Assembly (NCBI GenBank): GCA_017477245.1
Contig: JAFUWY010000004.1
Coordinates: forward strand, 1 to 64,000
Direction of reading: 5' to 3'
Length of the DNA stretch: 64,000 nucleotides
Source of the DNA: Bacteroidales bacterium
GTDB taxonomy: Bacteria > Bacteroidota > Bacteroidia > Bacteroidales > UBA932
Positions 24,634 to 34,803 of the stretch are shown here, one piece after another. The number at the start of each line of letters is the position of its first letter. Within the stretch, counting starts at the first letter, position 1. Under the pieces are notes generated by a model, which saw only the letters and a list, made by a program, of their open reading frames with translations, did no database searches and had not been told where the DNA came from. The translations under genes were made by a program, and so were the position numbers.

Positions 24634-26373
24634 CTACCAGCCCGGATTCTGCGTAAGATTCTGGTTCTTCATGATCTCGGTCTGCGGGATCGGGAAGAGG
24701 TACATCTTCTCATTCCACTGGCGGGAGACGTTGACACGGTTGTACTTGAAACCGTCTCCGTCGGGCGTAATCTGCATCTCGACGATATTGGTGAAGTACT
24801 TGTCAGCCTCTTTCCAACGGCGGACATCCCAGAAGCGGTGGTTCTCGAAGGCAAGTTCGACCATACGCTCGTTCTTGTACTTCGTCCAGAACGCATCGTT
24901 GCTCATGCCCGTCTCGAAGGCCGGCATGCCCACGCGTTCGCGCGTCTTGCTGGCCAGCGTGGCGGCGGACTCGGCGAACTCGCCGCTCGTCGCATCCGCG
25001 CTGCCCAGGTACTGGAACACGGCCTCGGCATAGTCCAGGTAGATGCCGCCCATGCGGTACAGCACATACGTGTGGTAGTTCTGCTTCAGCTTGGAGTTCG
25101 CAGACAGGTCGATCTCACCGTGGAGGAGTTTCTTCAGGTAGTAGCCCGTGGTGGTCGCACCGGCCAGCGGCAAGCCGTTGGTCCCGCCGACATAGGTCTG
25201 CAGGAGAGGAGCGCCGCTGTAGGTCGGCCACTGGCTGCCGTTGGTCGCCACGGTCAGCGCCAGGCGCGGATCGCGGTTCGCATACGGATCGTTCGGGTCA
25301 TAACCGCTGCCGGCTTCGTTGATGCCCTTGCCGTTGAGCATGTCGTAGGCATCCACCAGGTTCTGGGTCGGGCAGTTCGCGCCGACGATGTTGTCCACAT
25401 CCGTCGTCGCAGCAGCCTTCTCGATACCGGCCGGGTAGTTGTAGGACTCCGCGTTGTTGTTGACACCGCTCACACGGCGGGCGAACACGATCTCCTTCGT
25501 GATGGCAGCCGTGGTGTAGTTCAGCGTGGACCAGGTGTCCTCATACTTGGCCGTCAGGCCTTTGCCGCGGGCGTCGCAGGCAGCCACCAGCTCTTTATAA
25601 TAGGTAGCGGCATTGTGCCAGCGCTCCTTGTCATTGCCCGGGTTGAACAGCGGGCTTGCCCAGTACAGGGCCGCCTGGGCCTTGAGGGCCAGCACGGCCA
25701 GCTGGTCGGCGCGGCCGTCTTCGGCGGTGCCGATAGCCATGTCACCGAGGTCCGTATAGTCCTTGATGATCTTGTTCTGGATGTCGGTGCACTCCGAGAT
25801 GATGAAGGAGAAGACCTCGTCCGAGGTGCTGCGGGAAATCGAGTTGATTTCCTCGACAGACATGCCTTCTTTCACCAGGGGGACCCCACCGTACTGGCGG
25901 GCCAGGTTGAAGTAGAAGTACGCACGCATGAACCGGACCTCATACTGGTAGTTCTGATACCGGAACATCTGCTGCGGGTAGTCCTTGTTGAGCTCCAGCT
26001 TGGCGAAATCCAGCCCCTGCATCTCCGACAGGAAGATGTTGCAGGTCGAGATACCTGCATACATGTTGGTCCACGTGGAGGACTTCGGGTTCGCCGGACT
26101 CCAGCCGCCGTTGTAGAAGGCCTCGATTCCGTTGCCCCGGACGCTGTACTCGCTCTCGTCGGAAGCGGAAGAGAGCATCGCGCCGCTGCTGTAATTACCG
26201 AAGTCGTATTCCATTGTGTTATAGATGTCGGTCAGGAAACCGCCGACATTCCCGAACGTCTCGGTAATATAGTCCCTGTCGTAGACGATGTACTCCTTGT
26301 AGTTCATCTGCTTCTGGCAGGCAGCCAGCAGAAGGACGGAAAGGGCGATAAGAAATATGTGTTTCTGTTTCAT
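24634..26373 (-). CDS. SusD-like glycan-binding lipoprotein (unit 1, second pair)
   Basis: A 579-aa SusD/RagB-family outer-membrane lipoprotein, lipobox at LLAAC (Cys19). It contains the family's TPR-like helical core and the ENHRFWDVRRWKEAD segment, and ends in LTQNPGW. It should cap the SusC barrel 19 bp upstream and bind oligosaccharides. It clearly matches the protein at 34,804 over its full length (by eye about three-quarters identical), so the two arose by duplication. Confidence 0.94.
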   Translation of the reverse strand: MKQKHIFLIALSVLLLAACQKQMNYKEYIVYDRDYITETFGNVGGFLTDIYNTMEYDFGNYSSGAMLSSASDESEYSVRGNGIEAFYNGGWSPANPKSSTWTNMYAGISTCNIFLSEMQGLDFAKLELNKDYPQQMFRYQNYQYEVRFMRAYFYFNLARQYGGVPLVKEGMSVEEINSISRSTSDEVFSFIISECTDIQNKIIKDYTDLGDMAIGTAEDGRADQLAVLALKAQAALYWASPLFNPGNDKERWHNAATYYKELVAACDARGKGLTAKYEDTWSTLNYTTAAITKEIVFARRVSGVNNNAESYNYPAGIEKAAATTDVDNIVGANCPTQNLVDAYDMLNGKGINEAGSGYDPNDPYANRDPRLALTVATNGSQWPTYSGAPLLQTYVGGTNGLPLAGATTTGYYLKKLLHGEIDLSANSKLKQNYHTYVLYRMGGIYLDYAEAVFQYLGSADATSGEFAESAATLASKTRERVGMPAFETGMSNDAFWTKYKNERMVELAFENHRFWDVRRWKEADKYFTNIVEMQITPDGDGFKYNRVNVSRQWNEKMYLFPIPQTEIMKNQNLTQNPGW

Positions 26374-26392
26374 ATCCGTACAGGTTTATCAG

Positions 26393-29227
26393 TTAAAAGG
26401 TCAGGCTGATGCCGGCCACGATGCTGCGGGACAGCTGTGCCGTGCCATAGGCCTCGGGATCGTCAACCGCCATGCTGTCGAAGCTGAACAGGTCGTTGCC
26501 GCGGCAGTACACCTTGGCGGCCTTGATGAAGGTCGTGCGCTCGAGCAGGCTCTCAGGCAGCTTGTAGTAAAGCTCGATGTTGCGGAGCTTCAGGAAGGAG
26601 CGGTCCTGCAGGAACACGGTGTTGTTGCGGTAGTTGTTGAGGTTGCTCTGGCTGCTCAGCGCCGGGAACAATGCATCCGGCGTGGACGGGGTCCAGCGGT
26701 TATCGTAGTAGTACTTGGAAATCGTGGTGTCGCCCACCAGCGGATAGTACATACTCTTGGTATTGAGGATGCCGCTGTAGGTCGAAGCGCCCTGGAAGAG
26801 GGCGTACACACCCAGGCCTCTCCACTCGGCTCCCAGATGGAAGTTGTAGTAGATCTCAGGGGAAGTACCGCCGTTGCCGATGGCCACGACGTCGTTCTCG
26901 TCGATCACGCCGTCATGGTTGACATCCTCGTACTTGATGTCACCGGGACGGACGACGGAGAAATTCTGGGTCGGGCTGGCTGCGATGTCTTCGGCATCCG
27001 CGAAGAAACCGATGGCGTTCAGGCCGTAGAGCTGGTCCACGCGGTTGCCCGTCTGGACCAGGTTCTCATACAGGCGCGGCTCTTCGAGCATGTCCACGAT
27101 CTTGCTGCGGTTCAGGTTGAAATTCCCGCCGTAATCGAGGAAGAGATCGCCCAGCTTGGTGCTGTAGTTCAAACCGAGTTCGAAACCATGGCTGTCCACG
27201 ACGCCGCCGTTCTCATACGGTGCGGTCATACCGACCACGGAAGAGTACTTACCTTCGGCGCTCACCCAGATGTTGCTGCGGCGCTGCCAGTAAGCATCGA
27301 ACGTTGCGGTCAGGCCGTCAAACAGACGGGCGTCCACGCCGAAGTTGACCTTGAGCGCCTTCTCATGCGTAGGATTGATCGCCGCGATACGGCCGACATA
27401 CGTACGGCTGAATTCCGTACCGTAACCGTTGTTGAACGGATAGCTGCCGCTACCGGTCGCATACTGCTGGACGTAGTAGTCCCAGGTGTTGCTGCCCGGC
27501 AGGTAATCGGCATTCAGGATACCGGCGGATGCGCGGAGCTTCAGGTAGTTCAGCACATCGGAGCCCTGGACGGAATCCATGTTCGAAATCACCCAACCCA
27601 GCGAGAGGGTCGGCGAGAACGCCCACTTCGTATTCGGAGCCAGGCGGCTCGATCCGCTCTCCATCAGGACCACATCCGCGAGGAACGTGTCCGCATAGTT
27701 ATAGTGGCCCCACAGGCTGAGGTTGTGGCGGTAGATCGTACGGTTGGTGCCGTTGATGTCCTCGTAGTCAAAGTCGTATTTGAACTGCGTCTTGAAAGCA
27801 CTCTCGCCTACCGCGAAGTCATACTTCAGGCCCGCATCCACATGCGCCCGGCGGCTGTAGGAGTTCGCACCGGAACCCGTGCCCATCGCGGAATCCGTAC
27901 CGGCAGAGGTGGAGGTGTAGGTCGGCATGGCCGCGCCTTGCGCCCAGGTCGGGGTGTTCACATGATAGACATAGGTCTTGCTGTGGTTCTCGTACATGTT
28001 CACCACGTTGTCGTAGGACACGCGCAGGAATGCGCTCAGGCCCTCCGTCCAGGAGGACAGGTCCTGCTTGATCGTGATGTCGGAGAACAGCAGGCGGTTG
28101 TGGTTCTTGTAATAGGCTGCGCCACGCGTCTGGCCCACAGGGTTCACGGTGCCCGGCCAGGCAGCGTTGGCACTACCGGCCCAGATGGCTCCGGCGCCGC
28201 CGCGCGTCCACGTGAAGCCACCGTCCTGGATCGGGAAAGCGGCCGAAGGGACGCTATAGACCATGTCCCAGGGATCGATGTTGGAGCCCGGGCGGCTGTC
28301 TTCCATCAACATACCCAGCACGTTGATCCGCAGGTCCGTCGTCGGGGTCAGGTCGATGTCCATGTTCATGCGCATGTTGCCGCGCACATACTTGTCCTGC
28401 GTGCTGTAGCCTTCGTTCACCTCGGAGCCATTGATGAAGCCCTTGTCGGCGATCAGGTCCAGCATCGCAAAGTAACGCAGACGGCCCTGGCCGCCGCTGA
28501 ACTCCATGTTAAAGTTGTTGGTCGAAGCCGTGTTCTTGAAGACCTCGTCCACCCAGTTCACACTCGGGTACAGCGCAGGATAGATGCCGCTGCGGAGCGC
28601 GTTGATCTCGGAGGAGTTGTACATCGGGGTCATACCGTCGTTGGCCCGGGCCTCGTTGATGGCCAGGCCATAGGTGTAACCGTCCACGAACTGCGGCTTG
28701 TTCACCAGCGAGTTGAACATATGGTCGTAGGTGAACTTCACCGACCGCGTGTTGTACTCACCCCGCTTGGTCGTCAGCAGGATCGCGCCGTTGATGCCCT
28801 TGTAGCCGTACAGGGCCGTCGCAGCAGCATCCTTGAGGATCGACACGCTCTCCACTTCCTCTGCGGAGACACTGGTAATCGGGCGCTCGATGCCATCCAC
28901 CAGAATCAGCGGAGTCGAGTTGCCGTTCAGCGTCTGAAGTCCGCGCACGTAGAACGTCGGATTCATGTCGGAGACATTGCCCGCGCCCTGCAGGGAGATC
29001 AGACCCAGACCCTGACCCAGAATACTGTTGCCGATATTCTTGGTCGTCCGGTGCCCGAACTCATCCGCCGTGATGACGGAGATCGCCGCCGTGGACTCCT
29101 CCATCGTCAGCTCGGTCGCCGGAAGACCCGTCTCGACCGACCGCTTCTCGAACTTGTCGTCCTGTGCGGCCGCTGTCAGGCAGATCGCCGCCGACAGCGC
29201 AAGCACGAATGTATATTTCATTTTCAT
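26393..29227 (-). CDS. Short SusC-like TonB-dependent transporter (unit 1, second pair)
   Basis: A 944-aa SusC/RagA-family transporter. A signal peptide (1 to about 21) is followed almost directly by the plug domain (FYVRGLQTLNG, VEEVESVSILKDAAATALYG) and the beta-barrel ending in ISLTF. Unlike the neighbouring SusC genes it has no CarboxypepD_reg-like N-terminal domain and no obvious TonB box of the EVVxxYG type. Its partner SusD begins 19 bp downstream. The closest relative in the window is the gene at 36,564. Confidence 0.93.
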   Translation of the reverse strand: MKMKYTFVLALSAAICLTAAAQDDKFEKRSVETGLPATELTMEESTAAISVITADEFGHRTTKNIGNSILGQGLGLISLQGAGNVSDMNPTFYVRGLQTLNGNSTPLILVDGIERPITSVSAEEVESVSILKDAAATALYGYKGINGAILLTTKRGEYNTRSVKFTYDHMFNSLVNKPQFVDGYTYGLAINEARANDGMTPMYNSSEINALRSGIYPALYPSVNWVDEVFKNTASTNNFNMEFSGGQGRLRYFAMLDLIADKGFINGSEVNEGYSTQDKYVRGNMRMNMDIDLTPTTDLRINVLGMLMEDSRPGSNIDPWDMVYSVPSAAFPIQDGGFTWTRGGAGAIWAGSANAAWPGTVNPVGQTRGAAYYKNHNRLLFSDITIKQDLSSWTEGLSAFLRVSYDNVVNMYENHSKTYVYHVNTPTWAQGAAMPTYTSTSAGTDSAMGTGSGANSYSRRAHVDAGLKYDFAVGESAFKTQFKYDFDYEDINGTNRTIYRHNLSLWGHYNYADTFLADVVLMESGSSRLAPNTKWAFSPTLSLGWVISNMDSVQGSDVLNYLKLRASAGILNADYLPGSNTWDYYVQQYATGSGSYPFNNGYGTEFSRTYVGRIAAINPTHEKALKVNFGVDARLFDGLTATFDAYWQRRSNIWVSAEGKYSSVVGMTAPYENGGVVDSHGFELGLNYSTKLGDLFLDYGGNFNLNRSKIVDMLEEPRLYENLVQTGNRVDQLYGLNAIGFFADAEDIAASPTQNFSVVRPGDIKYEDVNHDGVIDENDVVAIGNGGTSPEIYYNFHLGAEWRGLGVYALFQGASTYSGILNTKSMYYPLVGDTTISKYYYDNRWTPSTPDALFPALSSQSNLNNYRNNTVFLQDRSFLKLRNIELYYKLPESLLERTTFIKAAKVYCRGNDLFSFDSMAVDDPEAYGTAQLSRSIVAGISLTF

Positions 29228-29260
29228 ACTTTCTGATTTTTACAAGTTACAGGAAGTCTG

Positions 29261-31324
29261 CTACCAGCCCGGGTTCTGCTCGAGTCCGTATCCCTTGTTG
29301 ATCTCAGTCAGCGGGAACGGGGTCAGGAACCACTTGCAGTCAAAACCTTCTTTCCACCACTTGCGGGAGAGAATGTCGATGGGGACACGCTCATAGTCGA
29401 AGTGGGAAGGCTCATACCAGTTGAACGTACCCTCTTCAGCTGCGGTGCGGTCGCCGTTGTACCACTGCGTCGTGACGCGGTTGCCGTTCTCGTCCAGACG
29501 GTAGATCAGCAGGCGGTGCAGCGTGGCCTCGAAGCGGTCGGAACGCTTGTAGCGGACCAGGTCCGTATAGCGGGAGTCATTGAGCGCCAGCTCGCAGGCA
29601 CGCTCACGCAGGATCTCCTCCAGGAGGTTGTCCTTGTTGGAGAGCAGGTTCTTGTCCGGGTTGCACTCGACGATGCCGCCGAGGCCGACGCGGGCGCGTA
29701 CGGCATCGATATACGAGACAGCTTCGGAAGCACTGCCACCGCTCTGGAGGATTGCCTCGGCGTAGGTCAGATACATCTCGCTCATGCAGAGCCAGACCCA
29801 CTGCGGATACTTGCCGTTGAAGGCGTCACCCGCGACATACTTGAGGTTGCGGAAACCGGTCCCCCAGTGGTCATCCTGGTTGATCGGGTGCTGGAGGGCG
29901 GTGGTGCCACCGACCCAGGCCTCGTAGTTGGCGCCGCTGCGCTGGCCGTTGCCCCAGTTGATGGTCTGGAGGGCGCCGTTGACGCCGGCCGTCTCATACA
30001 GGCGCGGGTCGCGGACGTACTTGCGGTTCTGCAGCATCTGGGATCCGGCGACCTTGTCACCCTTGATGAACATGTTGTCCAGACCGTTGATCTCCACGTC
30101 CTGGCCGTTCACCTTGACCGTGAACGGGGTCTTCGCGGCAGCCTCGGTCTTGTCCCAGTCGAACGGCGTACCGTCGGCCCAAGGGAACATCTCCACATAC
30201 TCCTCCGTCGGGCAGTAGCTCATACGGGGGTTGTTACGCAGGTTCATCCAGCCGTAGTCGTTGCCGCTGGCGTTGCGGTGGACACGGACACCCATCAGGA
30301 CCTCGGGGCTGCTCTGGAGCAGGTAGGAGGAGCGGAAGGCATAAGCGTAGTCTTCCTGGGTCGTGCCGGCAGGCTCTACCAGATGGTAAGGGTTTCCTTC
30401 CGCGGCATTGCGGTCGAAGAAAGCCTTGCAGGCATCACGAACGGCCGTCCAGCGGCTGGCGTCATAGTTGCCGTACCACACCGGGCCGGAATCTTCCATC
30501 GTGTACTTGCCGTCGTAGTAAGGCTTGGTATCGTTGAACAGCGGGGAAGCGGCGAAGAGGAGGATCTTGGCCTTCAGCGCCATGGCGGCGCCGATCGTCC
30601 AGCGGCCCGTCTCGCTCGCGGCGTCGGTCGTGCCGGCGTAGCTGAACACGAGGTTGTTGTTCTTGATCACGGTATCCAGCAGGCCGACCATGAACTTCAC
30701 GGTCTCGTCCACGCTGCCGCGCGGCAGGTTGTATTCGGCGTCAGCACCGGAGAATGTGCCCTCGATGATCGGCAGGCCGCCGTAGAAGCGGAAGGTCACG
30801 AAATAGGTGCTTGCCAGGATACAACGGACTTCGTCCTTCATCCGGGCCTTCTCGGCATCGGACAGGCCGGGTACACCGTCAATGTTCTCCAAGAGGATGT
30901 AGCAATGGCGGACGTTCTCCCACACGTACTCGTTGAGGTACGGGTAGATCGAGCCGTTGTTGTTGCTGTTGTAGGACGAGGTCATCGCCAGATCATAGTA
31001 GGAGGTCACGACGATCAAGCTCGCAAAGAAAGCATGATGCGTATCGGACAGGGCGTCCGGCGTTCCCTTCCAGTAGTTCAGGCACTGGGGCGGCGAGTTC
31101 GTGGAATTCGTCGGGAGCGCATAGTACATCTTGTTATAGATGGCAGACAGGAACTGCCGCGTGTATTCGGCGTTCGTAAACACCGTGTCCGCCGTGACCG
31201 TGCCACCCGGAGCCTTCTCAAGGAAAGCATTGCCCACCTTGAACGGATCCGTACAGGAATTGATGCTGAAGCAGAATCCTACTGCAGCAGCCATCGCAAT
31301 AAGGGCTTTATATAGGTGTTTCAT
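29261..31324 (-). CDS. SusD-like lipoprotein (unit 1, first pair)
   Basis: A 687-aa SusD-family lipoprotein, longer than the other pair's SusD. Lipobox at SINSC (Cys24). It contains YLTYAEAILQSGG and a C-terminus ending in LEQNPGW. It follows its SusC by 5 bp and precedes the short SusC by 33 bp, so all four genes of the unit are probably one transcript. The first about 60 residues are nearly identical to the copy at 39,408, while the middle regions differ more, suggesting divergence in ligand binding or local gene conversion. Confidence 0.94.
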   Translation of the reverse strand: MKHLYKALIAMAAAVGFCFSINSCTDPFKVGNAFLEKAPGGTVTADTVFTNAEYTRQFLSAIYNKMYYALPTNSTNSPPQCLNYWKGTPDALSDTHHAFFASLIVVTSYYDLAMTSSYNSNNNGSIYPYLNEYVWENVRHCYILLENIDGVPGLSDAEKARMKDEVRCILASTYFVTFRFYGGLPIIEGTFSGADAEYNLPRGSVDETVKFMVGLLDTVIKNNNLVFSYAGTTDAASETGRWTIGAAMALKAKILLFAASPLFNDTKPYYDGKYTMEDSGPVWYGNYDASRWTAVRDACKAFFDRNAAEGNPYHLVEPAGTTQEDYAYAFRSSYLLQSSPEVLMGVRVHRNASGNDYGWMNLRNNPRMSYCPTEEYVEMFPWADGTPFDWDKTEAAAKTPFTVKVNGQDVEINGLDNMFIKGDKVAGSQMLQNRKYVRDPRLYETAGVNGALQTINWGNGQRSGANYEAWVGGTTALQHPINQDDHWGTGFRNLKYVAGDAFNGKYPQWVWLCMSEMYLTYAEAILQSGGSASEAVSYIDAVRARVGLGGIVECNPDKNLLSNKDNLLEEILRERACELALNDSRYTDLVRYKRSDRFEATLHRLLIYRLDENGNRVTTQWYNGDRTAAEEGTFNWYEPSHFDYERVPIDILSRKWWKEGFDCKWFLTPFPLTEINKGYGLEQNPGW

Positions 31325-31329
31325 CTCTC

Positions 31330-34300
31330 TTAGAAGTTAAGTTTCAGACTGAGCGTCAGCGTCCGCGTCAGCGGATAGGTCGGCGAGTTCGATGCACGCG
31401 TCTCCGGGTCGCCCCAGATGTACGGTGTGAAGGTCAGCAGGTTGTAGCCGCTGAGCGCCACTTGTGCGCGGTCCAGGCCGATCGTGGAGAAGAATGGGAA
31501 CTTGAAGTTGTAACCCACCATCACGGTCTTCAGACGCACGTAGTTGGCGTTCTTCTCATAGAGGGTGCAGTCCTGGTAGTTGTTGACGTTACCGTTGGAC
31601 CAGGTAGCACGCGGATAATAGGCATCCTGGGAAGGATTGTTCGGGTCCCAGGTGTGGTCCACCTGATACTTGAGCAGACCGCCGGTCGTGTAGTCCGTAC
31701 GGGACTCGAACGGGACGCGGAAGGAGTTGGAAATCATACGGGACACGCCGAAGGCGCCGGTCCACTGCATGTTGAAATCCCAGTTCTTCCAGCTGAAGCC
31801 TCCGTTGAGACCCACCACGTACATCGGATCGTCGGTAAAGCCTAGGTCGCGGGTCTTGTCGTTCGCATCGATGTAGCCGTTGCCGTCAAGGTCCACAAAC
31901 ACGGCGTCACCGTCCTTGAGGTTGACCAGCTGGGTCGGGAACGGCTTGCCGAAGGTCTCCTGGTAGAGGCGCGGCGTGTCGGCGTCGTAGTAGCGGAAGA
32001 ACTGGTACTGGCTGCGGGCGCCGATACGGTGGCCCTTCTCGTACTGGTACTCATTATTATAAGGAGCTTCCTTGCGCTCGATGATCTTGTTCTGGTTGTA
32101 GGACAGGTTCATGTTCAGGTTGTAGCGGAAGTCGGAGCCGATCCGGTCGTTCCACTTCAACTGCACTTCCCAGCCCCAACTGTCCACCTTGCCCAGGTTG
32201 GCGTAAGGCACCGTGAAGCCGATCACCTTCGGGGCCGTCTGGTCCTGCAGGAGGATGTCCCAGCGGTGCTCCATGTAGTAGTCGAAGGAGGCGCTCAGGC
32301 GGTTGTCCAGGAAGTTCATGTCCACGCCGTAGTCCTGCTTGAGAGCCTTTTCCCAGGACACGTTCGGGTTGTTGCGGGAGCTCTCCATGGCACCGTTGTG
32401 GGCGGTGGAGTTCTCGATACCGAAGTTGTAGGCCCAACCGGAACGGGTTGCATAGGAAGAACTGTTGACCGTGTACGGGTCAGCCAGATACATGAAGCGG
32501 GAACCACCGATCTTGTCGTTACCGACCAGACCGACGGAGGCACGGAATTTCAGGAAGTTGATCACGCCCTTCAGCGGACGGAAGAACGGCTCGTCGCTCA
32601 CCACCCAGCCGATGGAACCGGCCGGGAACAGGCCGAAGCGGCGGTCGGGGTGGAAGTTCTCGGAACCGTTGTAGCCCACGTTGAACTCCGCCAGGTAGCG
32701 CTTCTTGTAGTCATAGGTCACACGGCCGACCAGGCCGATGTAGCCGCGCGGGATATCCGAATAGGAGCTCGGATAGTATTCCTTGCTCTGGTTGTAGAGC
32801 ACCAGGGCGCCCACGCTGTGGTCGCCGAAAGTGCGGCCGTAGTTGAGCGATGCCTCCGCGTACCAGTTACGGCTGCGGCCGATGCCCTTCGAGTAACTCA
32901 GCGGGCTGTCCTGGCCGCTCACGCGGTACTTCAACGAGCCATCATCCTGAATGACAGGAGAGTATGTCGCAATGCTGTGCGAGCCGGTATAGGAGATGGT
33001 GAAGTTCGAGTTGTAGGAGCCCTTGATCTTGAAGTTGAGGCCCGGGGTGATGAACTTCAGGTCCTGGTTCAGGGTGAGGTCCATCTGCAGGCGGTTATTG
33101 CCGCTGGAGATGAAACCCGGCTGATAGGTCAGGTATTCCAACGGGTTGTCGTTCATGACAAACGGCAGCTGCACGCCGTCCGTGTAGTCGTTGGTCGTCA
33201 CGACATATTTGCCATCAACGAGACCCGGAGAAGCGAAAGGATTCGCGTAGTACACCTTCATGAGCATACCCGAAGAACCCTGGCCGGTACGCGGCGCATC
33301 CTGGCGGGATACGTTGCCCGAGATGTCGAAGGAAATCTTCGTCGTCTTCGTCACGTCGATGTCCAGGTTCGAGCGGTAGTTGAAACGCTTGTACTGGTAG
33401 CCAAAGTGGTAGTCGCGGTCGAATTCGTTGAACAGACCGTCCTGCGTCGCAAGACCCACGGACACGAAGTACTTCACTCGCTCCGCGCCACCCGAGATGC
33501 TCACGCTATGGTTGGACTGCATCGTCTGCTTCTTCATGATGTAGTCCGTCCACTGCATGCTCGGGAAACGGATCGGATCTTCGCCAGTACGGAATTTCTC
33601 GATCACGGCATCGGAGAACACGGGATTGGCACCGTCGTTGGCACGCATCTGGTTGTAGAACAACGCATATTCCAGCGAACTTGCCTGCTCGACCAGCTTG
33701 GTCGGCATCTGCAGCGACACGCTCGTGTTCACGTTGATCCGGGGCTTGCCCTGAGAACCGCGCTTCGTCGTGATCAGCAGGACGCCGTTCGCTCCGCGCA
33801 CACCGAACACGGCCGTCGCGGAAGCATCCTTCAACACCGTGATGCTCTCGATGTCTTCCGGGTTCAGGTCCGACATCGGACGCTCCACGCCGTCCACCTG
33901 GATCAGCGGGGAGGAGTCCGTCCACGTACCTTTACCACGGACGAACACCGTCGCCGCATCGGCGCCCGGTTCACCGGAGTACTGGACCGTGGTCACACCG
34001 GACAGCTGGCCCGCAAGCACGTTGTTCACGGACGTGACCGGCGTGCGGACCAGGTCTTCTGACTTCACGCTCGACAGAGCGCCCGTCACCGTGACCCTGG
34101 TCTGTCTACCATAGGCGACGATCTCGACTCCTTCCAGTGATTCGGCATCTTCCTCCAGCACAAGGTTGTACGTCCGCCGCTGGTCCACGGTGAACTCCAT
34201 CTCCTTGTAGCCGATGCAGGATACCGTAACCACCGCGCCGGCAGGTACGTTCAACGTGAACTTGCCGTCGATGTCGGTGACCGTACCATTGCGCATGTTG

Positions 34301-34449
34301 CCATTCTGGTACAGGCCGGCGCCAATGACAGGTTCTCCATTGGCATCCTTCACCGTTCCAGAAATGCTCTGCTGCGCCATCGCGCAGAGGCTCGTCAATA
34401 GGAATAATCCTATCGCGAGTGCGTTCTTGAAATGGGTTTTGGTAATCAT
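31330..34449 (-). CDS. SusC-like TonB-dependent transporter (unit 1, first pair)
   Basis: A 1039-aa SusC/RagA transporter with signal peptide (ending AMAQQ), CarboxypepD_reg-like domain (ISGTVKDANGEPVIGAG to about residue 105), TonB-box-like segment VEIVAYGRQ, plug (FVRGKGTWTDSSPLIQVDGVERP) and a barrel ending in LSLKLNF. It would import the oligosaccharides bound by the SusD 5 bp downstream. Its partner by duplication is the gene at 41,474, most alike in the N-terminal 250 residues. Confidence 0.95.
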   Translation of the reverse strand: MITKTHFKNALAIGLFLLTSLCAMAQQSISGTVKDANGEPVIGAGLYQNGNMRNGTVTDIDGKFTLNVPAGAVVTVSCIGYKEMEFTVDQRRTYNLVLEEDAESLEGVEIVAYGRQTRVTVTGALSSVKSEDLVRTPVTSVNNVLAGQLSGVTTVQYSGEPGADAATVFVRGKGTWTDSSPLIQVDGVERPMSDLNPEDIESITVLKDASATAVFGVRGANGVLLITTKRGSQGKPRINVNTSVSLQMPTKLVEQASSLEYALFYNQMRANDGANPVFSDAVIEKFRTGEDPIRFPSMQWTDYIMKKQTMQSNHSVSISGGAERVKYFVSVGLATQDGLFNEFDRDYHFGYQYKRFNYRSNLDIDVTKTTKISFDISGNVSRQDAPRTGQGSSGMLMKVYYANPFASPGLVDGKYVVTTNDYTDGVQLPFVMNDNPLEYLTYQPGFISSGNNRLQMDLTLNQDLKFITPGLNFKIKGSYNSNFTISYTGSHSIATYSPVIQDDGSLKYRVSGQDSPLSYSKGIGRSRNWYAEASLNYGRTFGDHSVGALVLYNQSKEYYPSSYSDIPRGYIGLVGRVTYDYKKRYLAEFNVGYNGSENFHPDRRFGLFPAGSIGWVVSDEPFFRPLKGVINFLKFRASVGLVGNDKIGGSRFMYLADPYTVNSSSYATRSGWAYNFGIENSTAHNGAMESSRNNPNVSWEKALKQDYGVDMNFLDNRLSASFDYYMEHRWDILLQDQTAPKVIGFTVPYANLGKVDSWGWEVQLKWNDRIGSDFRYNLNMNLSYNQNKIIERKEAPYNNEYQYEKGHRIGARSQYQFFRYYDADTPRLYQETFGKPFPTQLVNLKDGDAVFVDLDGNGYIDANDKTRDLGFTDDPMYVVGLNGGFSWKNWDFNMQWTGAFGVSRMISNSFRVPFESRTDYTTGGLLKYQVDHTWDPNNPSQDAYYPRATWSNGNVNNYQDCTLYEKNANYVRLKTVMVGYNFKFPFFSTIGLDRAQVALSGYNLLTFTPYIWGDPETRASNSPTYPLTRTLTLSLKLNF

Positions 34450-34678
34450 CGGTTAAATTATAGTGGTTAATAAAAAGGGTCGTCCATTTTTAAATATTTT
34501 GCCCTGTATAGCAAATAAAAATATAAATTATTTTTATTTGATGTCCATACCTCGCCGACGATTTGAAGAATTTTTATACCATTGATTTTCAGTCCGTACT
34601 GCGCGCTTCTATAGTATTTTATCTCATATATCACGGAAATGAAACGTATATTTAAATAAGTGTTGCTAATATATAAAT
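34450..34678. promoter_or_regulatory. AT-rich regulatory region before SusC/SusD unit 1
   Basis: A 230-bp region without a credible gene and much more AT-rich than its surroundings. The first about 30 bp next to the SusC ATG match the same position of unit 2 (TAGTGGTTAATAAA), after which the two units diverge. The best minus-strand -7 candidate is TTTATTTG (34,512-34,519), one mismatch from consensus with no clear -33 element, so activator dependence is possible. A 76-aa frame here is not gene-like. Confidence 0.45.
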
Positions 34679-34713
34679 TGACCGAATCTGGTCCCATGGA
34701 CCCGATTCGGTCA
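34679..34713 (-). terminator. Second hairpin after SusC/SusD unit 2
   Basis: An inverted repeat with 16-nt arms and one mismatch (TGACCGAATC ... GATTCGGTCA outer arms, GGTCC/GGACC inner) around a CAT loop. In the minus direction it is followed by AATTTATATAT. It may be a backup terminator or a leader structure of unit 1. Confidence 0.5.
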
Positions 34714-34724
34714 CGCCATGCACG

Positions 34725-34758
34725 AAAAAAGGGTGGCCGGTCACGCGACCGGCCACCC
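34725..34758 (-). terminator. Strong intrinsic terminator after SusC/SusD unit 2
   Basis: A perfect 12-bp GC-rich stem (GGGTGGCCGGTC at 34,731-34,742 with GACCGGCCACCC at 34,747-34,758), loop ACGC, followed in the minus direction by six T. It lies 46 bp beyond the SusD stop, so unit 2 should be a separate transcript from unit 1. Confidence 0.88.
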
Positions 34759-34803
34759 TTCCAATAAGGTGCTCGCGATGCTCAAGAGAGCATCAGGCTG
34801 CTG

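Noticed and set aside
34467-34697. A 76-aa minus-strand frame between the two transporter units
   Set aside because: AT-rich and motif-free, it overlaps the second hairpin and occupies the place of the promoter region.
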